Source of the DNA: Coprinellus micaceus
Lineage: Eukaryota > Basidiomycota > Agaricomycetes > Agaricales > Psathyrellaceae
Direction: 5' to 3'
Length of the DNA: 64,000 bases
Assembly: GCA_951394405.1 (NCBI GenBank)
Contig: OX596335.1
Coordinates: 3,534,001 to 3,598,000 of the forward strand
Shown piece by piece: positions 20,985 through 29,743 of this stretch (its first letter is position 1; every line of letters begins with the position of its first letter). Below the pieces are notes generated by a model. That model had not been told where the DNA came from. It saw only the letters and a program-made list of their open reading frames with translations, and did not search any database. Both the position numbers and the translations under genes were made by a program.

Positions 20985-23238
20985 CTAGTCCACCTGCATC
21001 TCATAACTCCCATCCGGCATCCTCTTATATAACTCTGGATCCATCATCCTCTCCCTCTCCTGCTCCCTGGCTAAATCCTCGTGTAACCACTCCCTCTGCC
21101 TCTTCCAATGCCCTGCTCTCCCGCTTGGTATAACGCCCGCAGCTGTATCCACAATCCTCATAAACTCTTCCCGATCCGACGCCATCACGATCCTCCCTGT
21201 TGTCTCGTCCCAAGCAATCGTCCTCAGGCCTCCATTTGCGTTTATTTCGTCGACGATGGGCTTCGCAGCCGTGAAATCAGCATAGACCTGGGTTCCTGTG
21301 GGGAGAGGCAAACGTTTGCCTCGGCGTGTGACGGGACATGCGGGGTCATCCTCCTCCTGGAGAGCATAGTCTGGGAGGTACTCTGGGCCAATGTTCCCAG
21401 AGCGCATGTATCTTCTCATCCTCTCAAGTCTGGGCGTAGAGGTGATGTCTCCCTCCTTTATGAGGCATACCAGCGCCGACTCAGATCCGGGGAGAACCTT
21501 GGGTCGGTGCGGGTCCGTGTACGTGGTGTGCATGGGAAAGGAGGTATGGTCGAACAAATATTTGTACTGTCCTGGACGCTCGGCAGTGGGAGGCTCGAAG
21601 ACCTGTGTGGGGAAGATTTGGTGATGTTCGATGCCATACGGTCTCGCAAGCTCCATGAATATCGACACAGGCGGGGGAGGTCCACCCAAGGTATGCTTGA
21701 GAGTCGGGTGTGCCTCGCTAACTTTGTTTCTATTCGGCCATCCCAAGTCGGAGATGACGAACTTGTTGACAGTCTTGTTCTTGTCAAAGAGGTACCGTGT
21801 CGTGCAGCTTAGAGAAATGACACCTCGAGTGGCGATGGGAAGCTTGTACCACTCGATAAGGTGGATTTCACGCTCGCCTCCGGAGGGAATGATGGGTCCG
21901 CGCGTTGGAGTTGGGGTTGCGAGACGCTGGAGTTGAGCGGGGGTGTGGCTGCGCAGTCCGATGGTGCGGACGACGATCATGTCGTCTTGGTTGGGATAAA
22001 CGCGGAACGCGCGGAGTCGGTGAGGGAAGTCTCTCCACTCGTCGCTCTGGTGCCCCCTTAGAGCGGCGATTATGTGTTCCTGGGGGTCTAGCACATTTAC
22101 GAAGTGCAGCTCATGAGGAAGAGCAATGAATGAGACCCAGTGTTTGTCGTTCCACTCGATGATACTGGTCTGGGTGATCTCAAAGGGCGAGTTGACCATA
22201 CCGAGTTCCCTGAAGGGGTTGGGAACACGCAGGAGGAATTCTTGGTAGGATGGATGTGTGTGGTCGATGTCGGGTTGTTTGAGCCATTCGACCATGTTCA
22301 AATTCACGTAGAGCACGGCGATATTGTAGTCGAAGCCCCCAACAACGTCATGCCTGTGCTCAAACTCTGTGCTCAGATCCTCCTCGTGGAATCTATATCC
22401 CTGTCAGTGGAAGTGGGTGATGAGAGGGCAATGGAGACGTACTCGGGCGGTTGAGGAATCCTTGCCTTCCTCCGACTATACGTGATCAATAGGCCCGTCT
22501 CCCCAACCCTCATCTGCACATACTTCGCCTGGATGTTATAAGCCCTCAGAAACGTCGGCACCCTACACACCGCCGCCGGTCCGTTGGGGTGATCCAGCAT
22601 GTACAGGTACAGGTAGCACCTCACTCTCCCAGGAGCCATCGGTTTCTGGCGGTCCATGCAAGAGACCAGGAGATATCTTCCTCCGGGGACAATGTACACC
22701 TCGTTGACAAGGAGGTCGGAAGGTAGAATACGCTCGTTGTAGATCTTGGGACCCTCGGGGCGCCGCCAGTTGTCTTCGACGGAGATGCCTTGAGTGACGA
22801 GCTGTTCAATCTCGTAGTCGGTGATATTGAATCCATAGCGCCAGGTGGGGCGGAGAGGGGGAAGGGGGAATTGAACGTTTTCGAGGAAACGGCGCCAGAT
22901 GGAGGGTTCCTGCGTAAGGAGGTAGAATACTTTGCAGGTCTATATATCTGATTAGATGACTACTTTGAAAGACAAGGAATTGAATGCACCTGACGCAGCG
23001 CAATCACATCCTCAACGGTGAAGGCAGGGAAGATATGATCAACCCAGATATCCGGTGACAGCACCAAAATAGGGCAACTAGAGCCGTTCCTAGAGCTGAC
23101 GAACTTGTCGCGCAGCATCTGTGGGATGAAAGGGTCCAACGCGGTGAGCGCGTCGTTCAACTTGGGGAACGGGACGTCGGGCAGACGCGCCGGCATCAGA
23201 GAGAAGGGGACTTCAGGCCAGTTCAGAGTCACAGGCAT
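20985..23238 (-). CDS. F-box-type hypothetical protein with propeller-like C-terminus
   Basis: The ATG is at 23238 (MPVTLNWPEVPFSLMPARLP); the open frame extends to a TTG at 23250 that I do not accept. The first exon carries an F-box-like element: LSPDIWVDHIFPAFTVEDVI then ALRQVCKVFYLLTQEPSIWR, the usual 'L..LR.VCk.f..lt..p.lW' spacing. Further exons carry repeated YLVSCMDR/YLYLYMLD/GLLITYS beta-strand motifs. The 443-codon final exon contains HWVSFIALPHELHFVNVLD and similar segments, reminiscent of WD-like propeller blades in basidiomycete F-box proteins. If functional it would bridge Skp1-Cullin to a substrate. The substrate is unknown, and lineage-specific expansion makes orthology unlikely. 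Confidence 0.68.
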
Positions 23239-23698
23239 TGCGTTAGACAAGTCAGAGCAGCCAGCTGCACAGGGTCTAGAGAAGGGATGGGAAGGCGGAG
23301 GCGTGGATGGTCGATGGCAAGGGATGCGTCGGTGGTAGATATCGATTTACTGGTTATTGTCTTGACTAGTGCCAATGCACATATGCTGTACATGGTTACC
23401 GACGTCTTTGTATGGGCATTGGGAGTCGTCATGAAGGTTGACATGAGCGTTGAGAACAAAAAGGGTACAATGCCAGCTTGTTGATGACGTTTTGCCATTT
23501 TGGGCCACACGAAGCGCCCGTGGATACACACTTCACGGCTACAATTAGCCTCCAGTCGAGTAGAGCAACCGCGTGAAGTCAGCCCAAGCGATGTCAACGA
23601 ACGGTGTATTCTTTCCAAAGGTCGTTACAACAGTCATAATGTATCGGTGTGACCTCTTCGAAGCATGTATCCACCGTCCTCTCAGCCGGGTTCAAGAC
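23239..23698. other. Intergenic between two minus-strand F-box-type genes
   Basis: 460 bp holding the 5' region of the 20985-23238 gene and the 3' UTR of the next F-box gene. No further feature is seen. Confidence 0.4.
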
Positions 23699-25414
23699 CT
23701 AGTCATATAGCTGATACTGACGCTCGATCTTGGTCGTCTGAATCCCGACGCCCTTCTCCCTCAGTCCGTCAATCCTACCCGCATTCTTTTGCGAAATCGC
23801 ATCGTAGTGTTCCACCATCACGTACTCCAACCTCGAGATCACCTCCTCCCCATCTGCGTCCGTGCTTTCCTTCGCCACCTGGGCATCCCATCTCCCCTCC
23901 AACATATCCAAAACCCTCGACAACTCTAGTGTACTCGTAACCAACACCTTCAGCTTCCTCAGCACCTTCCCCTCCTTAACCTTCACTTCCAAGGACTCAC
24001 TAAACGTTCCCGCGTCCTTCACCCTAAACTCAACTAAGCACGGAAGCGCGAGCGCTATGTTCTCGAGGGCGGCGCCGCCTTCGGGTAGGTCCGACTCAAA
24101 GATTTCAAGGGCTGAAGCGCAGTCGGATCGTCTGAGGAAAGTGAGGAAGGGGCAGGTGTTAGGGTCTTTGGCGAATGTCCCTCCTTCAAATGTTTGTCTG
24201 CTAGGCCAGTTGGCTATGAGGGAGGATAGAGTGGGGCAGACGAGGTGGGCAAAGAACGCCTCGGGTAGTGTGAGATTGGCCCCTGCATAATGCGTCCTAT
24301 GGAACTCGATGGTGAGGTAGCGGAGGTGGGTGAGATGGACGAGCTGAGAAGAATCAGCTCTCGAGGGTGCGTGGGTATCTAGTGACAGATCGATTTCGAG
24401 CGTACACTCCTCCAGTTCCCGGCACCTCTTGAGTAAGCTGTAGCATGGGCCGGGCAAGAGCTTGATAGTCGATGCGAGGTTCAAACGAGTCACATTTGCC
24501 CACCCCGCATCGAGGAGTTGTGTGGGGACGACATTATGGAACCCAATGAGCTCCAAGTCTGTCAACAGGGGAGAAGTGGATCGCCCAAATACCACAACAG
24601 GTTTGAAATTTATTCCTGCTCTCGTCCAGTTCTGAATATGTGATCCCGGTTTCAAGGATAACGACAAGCGCCTGAGCTCGGGAAACGCTGTTGTCGTGCG
24701 CTTCACGAAGCGTACCATGAGCGGGGCAGGAAGGGCCAGCTGAAGGTTCCTCAGACGAGGGGCGAACGGTTTGACGACGCGGTCCAGTACCTTCATCAAG
24801 AGCTGGTGGGTGTCCAACTTGGGATCCGCAGCATGGGGGAGGTCGTCGTCAGAACTGTCGGGGGGAGTGGAGACCACTAATTGGGTTACAGGCAATTGGT
24901 TGAGCAGGACTAGGGATATCGTACAGGTCGTGCTCGCCTCGCTCCGTCCGTACCACTCCCTCACAGCATCAATGGCACCCTCTGGGGATAAGCGCCGGGA
25001 TGTGTGCTTTGACAGCCGCAAGATAACGTCTGTCCACAGCTCAGGGGTTGCAAGCGCGACAGTTCTCCATCTCGAGCATACTTGGCATAGGACCAGGGGA
25101 CTGCTACGGGGTTGGATTGGAATGTACGTCGATGAGGGGTAGGCGGCTATGAATATTTGTGAGAGGAGCTCAGCGGGCAGGAGCTTGTGGGGCGCGAGGA
25201 GGGCGTCATACGTGGATAGCTGGCGTTGGAGTGCTTTCTGTTCCTTCTTGGCGTCGCATAGGGGATGTTCTGGGGTGGGTGCGTTGAGTTCGTCGTTGCG
25301 CGCTAAAGCTTCCAGCCGCTCTTGGACTTGGTAGCGCTTGCTTCTGAGCTGGAGAATCTCGTCATCCGAGAAGGTGTCGTTGGAAATCCTGAGTTGGCTC
25401 AGGTCCAATGACAT
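23699..25414 (-). CDS. F-box-like/LRR protein, 571 aa (paralogue A)
   Basis: Single-exon protein starting at ATG 25414 (MSLDLSQLRISNDTFSDDEI). Residues 20-80 form a charged helix (LQLRSKRYQVQERLEALARN) typical of Agaricomycete F-box-like proteins. The F-box-like motif follows: LAPHKLLPAELLSQIFIAAY, then LVLCQVCSRWRTVALATPEL and WTDVILRL. The rest shows irregular leucine-rich repeats (LRNLQLALPAPL, ELRRLSLSLKPG, LTDLELIGFHNVVP, LRYLTIEFHRTHY). Predicted role: a substrate receptor of an SCF ubiquitin ligase, with no known target. The protein at 33121-34863 is a clear paralogue in the opposite orientation. Confidence 0.8.
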   Translation of the reverse strand: MSLDLSQLRISNDTFSDDEILQLRSKRYQVQERLEALARNDELNAPTPEHPLCDAKKEQKALQRQLSTYDALLAPHKLLPAELLSQIFIAAYPSSTYIPIQPRSSPLVLCQVCSRWRTVALATPELWTDVILRLSKHTSRRLSPEGAIDAVREWYGRSEASTTCTISLVLLNQLPVTQLVVSTPPDSSDDDLPHAADPKLDTHQLLMKVLDRVVKPFAPRLRNLQLALPAPLMVRFVKRTTTAFPELRRLSLSLKPGSHIQNWTRAGINFKPVVVFGRSTSPLLTDLELIGFHNVVPTQLLDAGWANVTRLNLASTIKLLPGPCYSLLKRCRELEECTLEIDLSLDTHAPSRADSSQLVHLTHLRYLTIEFHRTHYAGANLTLPEAFFAHLVCPTLSSLIANWPSRQTFEGGTFAKDPNTCPFLTFLRRSDCASALEIFESDLPEGGAALENIALALPCLVEFRVKDAGTFSESLEVKVKEGKVLRKLKVLVTSTLELSRVLDMLEGRWDAQVAKESTDADGEEVISRLEYVMVEHYDAISQKNAGRIDGLREKGVGIQTTKIERQYQLYD

Positions 25415-25815
25415 TGTGCATCTGCCGTGGAATGGATGAGCGCAGCTGGATGGAGAGGGCGTATCTCACTCACACAAGATGCGAATGACCCCTAACTCGA
25501 CGGGACAACGCCGATACTTGACCCGGGCGATCGATCGCTCGTCGGAGGAGAAGGCAGGAGGAACGGCGCTCAGACTGACACTAGTAGATCCGATTCTGGT
25601 GTGACCAAGCAACACAGCCAAGTGCTAATTACATTGCTACCGCTAGGGAGAACAAAGAGCATAAGTTTCGAGTTTTCTGGTACATCGTACAACAAATGGA
25701 TATGGCAGATCGTTCAAGGCGAGAGAAAGACGAAGAGAGCGATACAAGGGTGAGAGGGTCAGACTAATGTACAACATGGAAATAAACACAAAAGATTATG
25801 GTTGAGACTGATCAA
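25415..25815. other. Intergenic upstream of F-box paralogue A
   Basis: 401 bp. The part near 25415-25650 should contain the F-box gene promoter. The part near 25650-25815 is A-rich and likely the 3' UTR of the Zn2Cys6 gene. Confidence 0.4.
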
Positions 25816-26611
25816 TCAAACAAGAGGCTCGCCGACGGTGAAATGGACGTGGTCGCCCTCGCCAAGAGTGAGACGGACAGGAAGACGGGGGTCGATACGG
25901 ACGGGGGCACTGGAGCCGACGTAAAAGTCGCCGCGGGTAAAGTTACGAGTGATGGCTGCGGCTTCCTCCTCGGTGAGGTTACGGGGACGCTTGTTCGGAC
26001 GGAAGGTGGAGGTGGAAGCGGCGAAGGTGCCGTTTGTGTAATCATAGTACTGCTGATGCTGCAGGTTGGGCGCTCCCTGGATCGTCGCGTACATCGGTGG
26101 TGGTGCAAAGGAGACTGGAACACCATTAGTTATGTCAAAGAAAATACACGAGTGACCCACCTGGTGTCTGGTGGTCGTGGTGGTGCGGTTGCTGCTGCGG
26201 TGCCTCTGGATCAGGGTAAGCGCAAGTAGCGCCCAGGCCACGCTTCAAGCAGCTCTAGAGTTATTATTATTAAGGTGCGACAGCATACACGCGCCCGCTG
26301 GACGCACCTGGCATGGCAACACCTCGCTGCAGCGCGTCTTGCCGGTGTGGCAGGCAACACAAGCGCGTCGCACGGAAGGGGCCTTTGCTGGATCAATCAA
26401 AGTCAGGCTCGGGAGTTGTGTGGTTATCGGCAAGCTACTTGCGCTTACGGGCACCCTCCTGGGGCGTCTGAGGCGGCTGCTGGAGCTGCTGGGCAGCCAT
26501 CTGGACGTCCTGCTGGACCTGCTGGTGCTGTTGCAGTTGCTGCTGAAGCTGGGCGTCTATCGACGGCGCTTCCTGTTGCTGTTCCTGATCAGTCCCAGGC
26601 ATCGCCGACAT
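25816..26611 (-). CDS. Small Zn2Cys6 (Gal4-type) transcription factor, 211 aa
   Basis: Four exons, 26611-26449, 26387-26308, 26254-26161 and 26114-25816, total exactly 212 codons. All introns are GT-AG and 46-61 nt. The ATG at 26611 gives MSAMPGTDQEQQQEAPSID, then a polyglutamine-rich helix (QQQLQQHQQVQQDVQ). Joining exons 2 and 3 creates the binuclear zinc cluster ACVACHTGKTRCSEVLPC + QSCLKRGLGATCAY. The six cysteines are in C-x2-C-x6-C-x5-C-x2-C-x8-C spacing. The usual Arg after the second Cys is His. The C-terminus (residues ~115-211) has a basic patch (RPNKRPRNLTEEEAAAI) and no fungal_trans middle-homology domain, so the protein is very short for the class. It is head-to-head with a bHLH gene 190 bp away. 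Confidence 0.85.
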
Positions 26612-26800
26612 TTGAACGGGCGGAGGTGGATGTTCGGGCGAGAGTTCGGGCGTCTCCCGTCGTAGCCCCCGTTCACTCCCGGCAAGCTCCGGGTCACGTT
26701 TTGCGTGGGAGAGCCGGCTACCAGCGCTCGCCGAGACCGGACGGACCTCTTTAATACGGCTGGGCTGGGTGATTTACCCCGCAAAAGCGCTCGTCTCCCC
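26612..26800. promoter_or_regulatory. Bidirectional promoter between Zn2Cys6 and bHLH genes, tandem GTTCGGGCG
   Basis: 189 bp between divergent ATGs. It has two direct copies of GTTCGGGCG (26632-26640 and 26644-26652, 12-nt period), and further CGG/CCG triplets nearby (GAACGGGCGG at 26615, ACCGGACGG near 26736). CGG triplets are the usual half-sites of Zn2Cys6 factors, so self-regulation is possible. That is an inference. Confidence 0.45.
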
Positions 26801-27640
26801 ATGGCGTCTCCGCTTCTGCAGCCACCTGCGCCCTTCCACGATTTTGACTTCAACTCCTTCGACCCATCCCTGCCCAATCTCTTCCCTCCACCACCACCAC
26901 TGCCCTCGTCCGCCGATCTGTTCTCTCCCTCAGAAACAACAGATCTCCTCGGCTTCCTCGACAACTTTGGCGACCTCACCTGGGATCTCAGTGTCCCAGA
27001 GTACACTGCCCAGGATGCCCACTCTTTCGAGCCCGCGATCTCCTCCCACATGTATACTCCCTATTCCAATCCCCACTTGAACACCGCGCCAGACCCCTCG
27101 ACGTCGGGTCGGCCACGGGCTCCGACGCGTTCGAGCTCGTCCAGAGGAGGTAGCAACAGTTTCCAGTCACCAACCATCCAGACAGAGGATCCGTCGTTCT
27201 CCTTCGATGCCTCGCGCACACCTTCCGAGCACTCTGTCGCATCTCCAACATTCCCCGCACACCTTCCCGAGTCACTTCCGTCTCCGCAGTCTCAGTCCCA
27301 ACAACGATCCTTAGCCGACGCTGCCCGTGCCAAAAGCCTCCTATCCACACCTCAAAAGCGACTCAACCATATCATGTCCGAGCAGAAACGAAGGAACGCC
27401 ATTCGCGACGGCTACGCCCAACTCATCGCCCTCCTCGCCCCTGCGGGCACCCCTGCCCTCCACATGCCCACACGAGGCAGGCCAAAGGGCAGCGGTTCTC
27501 GCGGAAAGGGGCAGAGCAAAGGGAAAAGCGGCGTCCTCTTCCGCGCGGTGGAGTACTGCAAATGGCTCGAGGAAGACCGCGATGCACTCCGAGAGGAAGT
27601 TATGCGTGTGGAATCGGCCGCCGGAATCCCATCCGCCTGA
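26801..27640 (+). CDS. bHLH transcription factor with AT-hook-like loop, 279 aa
   Basis: Single exon from ATG 26801 (MASPLLQPPAPFHDFDFNSF). The first 190 residues are Pro/Ser/Asp-rich and probably an activation region (SETTDLLGFLDNFGDLTWDL). The bHLH begins near residue 185. The basic region and helix 1 read RLNHIMSEQKRRNAIRDGYA, with the H-x3-E-x3-R signature of CACGTG (E-box) binders. Helix 1 continues QLIALLAP. An unusually long ~35-residue loop follows with TRGRPKGSGSRGKGQSKGK, containing an AT-hook-like RGRPKG core. Helix 2 is SGVLFRAVEYCKWLEEDRDA and a short leucine-poor extension follows. It probably binds DNA as a dimer in the nucleus. It is divergent from the Zn2Cys6 gene. Confidence 0.85.
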   Translation: MASPLLQPPAPFHDFDFNSFDPSLPNLFPPPPPLPSSADLFSPSETTDLLGFLDNFGDLTWDLSVPEYTAQDAHSFEPAISSHMYTPYSNPHLNTAPDPSTSGRPRAPTRSSSSRGGSNSFQSPTIQTEDPSFSFDASRTPSEHSVASPTFPAHLPESLPSPQSQSQQRSLADAARAKSLLSTPQKRLNHIMSEQKRRNAIRDGYAQLIALLAPAGTPALHMPTRGRPKGSGSRGKGQSKGKSGVLFRAVEYCKWLEEDRDALREEVMRVESAAGIPSA

Positions 27641-28241
27641 TCTCAGCCCAAGCCACCAAGGGAATTCTTACCAAGTTTCTCTACAAATAATTTTGTGATA
27701 CCCCCGACCTCTACGGTGTGTGTGAACCCTTTTATTATCCATCAGTGCATCTTATCTGACCTTGGTTCCATTCTTGCACAGATACCCTTGCTTTTACGAC
27801 CGTTGTCCCTGCTATAGCACAGGACGTTCTCATGTTAAGCCCGTATGACGCTATGACGCTCTAATGCCCTCCCTAAAAGTACTTGAACCTGATTCTCTTG
27901 AAATCATGAACATCCCATTCCACTGTTCTTTTCCCCACCACCCTCATGTATCATTACGCCTTTGATCACCCGCTGTATCCACCACCCCCCGTGTTGTTTT
28001 GTTAGCCTGTACTAGACACGCGCGATGCCTCAAGACGACTGCCCTACCCTCAATACACACTAGTTCGAGTCTCCGCCGATGGTGGGCGCCTATTGCCGCT
28101 CTACTTGTGCGCAGTCTTTGTATCAACATCTCTCGAGGACCATCAGAAACATAGCCTCTCCATCTTAGTATTCTCAGCATCTAGCATCCTTCTACCGCCC
28201 ATCGGTCTTATCCTTTCTCACCCTTGTTCTCTTCAACCCTC
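27641..28241. other. Intergenic between bHLH gene and BSP-family gene
   Basis: 601 bp containing the bHLH 3' UTR and the next gene's promoter. Pyrimidine-rich just before the 28242 start (CCTTTCTCACCCTTGTTCTC), as is common at fungal transcription starts. No gene is seen. Confidence 0.4.
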
Positions 28242-29509
28242 ATGATAATCCCAGCACCTGCTCCCCGCTCTCCTCTCCCATGGCCCCTTCCCAAACTCAA
28301 ATTCCAAATCGACGACTTGGAGCACGAGGGAGCGGGCGTGTTCCTGAACAACGTCAACCCAAAGGAGGCTCTGACAATAGCAGTTGGGGCTAGCTACCGG
28401 TGCTTGTACACAGCAGACAACCCTCCTCCCAAGTCAGTGCATTTATCGCCTTGGATTTCGTCGCCGTTCTGGAGATTGACGGACTTGAACGTCTCATCCA
28501 ATCCACATGCTCCCAAAACAAAAATTCGCTGCCGTCGCGCTCTCGCCGATGCCAACCCGCCGCTGCACATGCTATCTCCTCACCGGCGCTAACGCTTTTC
28601 GCCCCTATCCTGTATCCACCCCGCGTCCCACTGCCCCCTGACCGCTCCACACTCCGTGCTACTTACCCCCATGCTGCTACCGCTACCACAACAACACCCC
28701 CTACACCATCCACTCGTACTAGGGTAACCCAAATCTCCCTCATCCTCCGCTCAATGCCCGGGGTGGCCTACACCACTGGGGCTGGCGAAGGCCTCAAAGA
28801 GGTGCACTTCTCGCTCGAGTATATCGCCCACAGCAAGAACAGGGCGAGGGACGAGATTCTCGGTGTCCTCGTCCACGAGGTCGTGCATTGTTACCAGCAC
28901 AACGGGAGAGGAGCGTGTCCAGGGGGGTTGGTAGAAGGAGTTGCCGGTGAGTAGATCGCTGTATCTCCGTGCGATGCGTCGGGCCCGTCCGGTGACTTGA
29001 CGAGATGGGCTGAGATAGGCTGAGATGTGGGTTGCGGGCAGAGAGGCTTGTGGAACCTCCGAGCCTACGGATCTTCAACCACGCGAGCAACGATCTGCAC
29101 CTCTTGATCGCAACCGTTTCCCGTGGGCTCGCACCCTCGCGCGCCCACAATGATCCACACGTGTGTCTAATGCCTACCTCTCTTCCTCGTAGACTTCGTC
29201 CGCCTCAAAGCCTCCTATGCCCCACCGCATTGGAAACGCCGAGGCGAAGGCCACGAGTGGGACGCCGGCTACGACACAACGGGGTACTTCCTCTCCTGGA
29301 TCGAGGATACCTACGGTGCGGGGACGGTGGCGGAACTAAATAGGTGCATGAAAGACACCAAATACCACAAGAAGATGTGGAAGGAGGTGACGAAGTGTTC
29401 GGTCAGGAAGTTGTGGAAGGCGTACTGTGCGCTCGTGAAGGATGAGGATGGCGTTGGGCCGGTGAGGGCGCTGGAGATTTTGGGAGAGACAGATTCAGAT
29501 GATGAATGA
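28242..29509 (+). CDS. Basic secretory protein family (PF04450) putative metallopeptidase, 243 aa
   Basis: The family comprises plant/bacterial/fungal zincin-like proteins with an HExxH motif. The ATG is at 28242 (MIIPAPAPRSPLPWPLPKLK). Exons 28242-28432, 28723-28946 and 29193-29509 join in frame to 244 codons. Family blocks: NPKEALTIAVGASYRCLYTA, then across the 290-nt intron VTQISLILRSMPGVAYTTG, EVHFSLEYIAHSKNRARDEI and the zinc motif LVHEVVHCYQHNGRGACPGG. Across the second intron come LVEGVADFVRLKASYAPPHW and GYDTTGYFLSWIEDTYG. The end is acidic (GETDSDDE). No signal peptide is visible despite the family name, so a cytoplasmic protein is likely. The two introns (290 and 246 nt) are several times longer than others here. 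The substrate is unknown; proteolytic activity in this family is poorly documented. Confidence 0.85.
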
Positions 29510-29743
29510 GGTGAGAGTGTTCTCGAGCACAAGTATAGCATGGATGAAATGTATGTATTATACCAGCAACAAAGTGGTACGCATCCTTGTACACGGACAG
29601 GATGAGAGAGATAAATAAATGAAGAGTCACAAGTGCTCTTGAGCGAGAACGTAAACATCGTAGATCGTTAAACCGAGGGGCAAAAGAACCAAGTAGAACG
29701 AAAGCAAGAAACCAAAGAGAAAAGTCCAGCAAATGCCCTTCAA
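29510..29743. other. Shared 3' region of BSP-family gene and FCP1
   Basis: 234 bp between convergent stops; overlapping 3' UTRs are likely. No other feature is seen. Confidence 0.4.

Noticed and set aside
21108..21812. 234-codon plus-strand open frame
   Set aside because: Antisense shadow of the F-box-type gene at 20985-23238, with no protein features.
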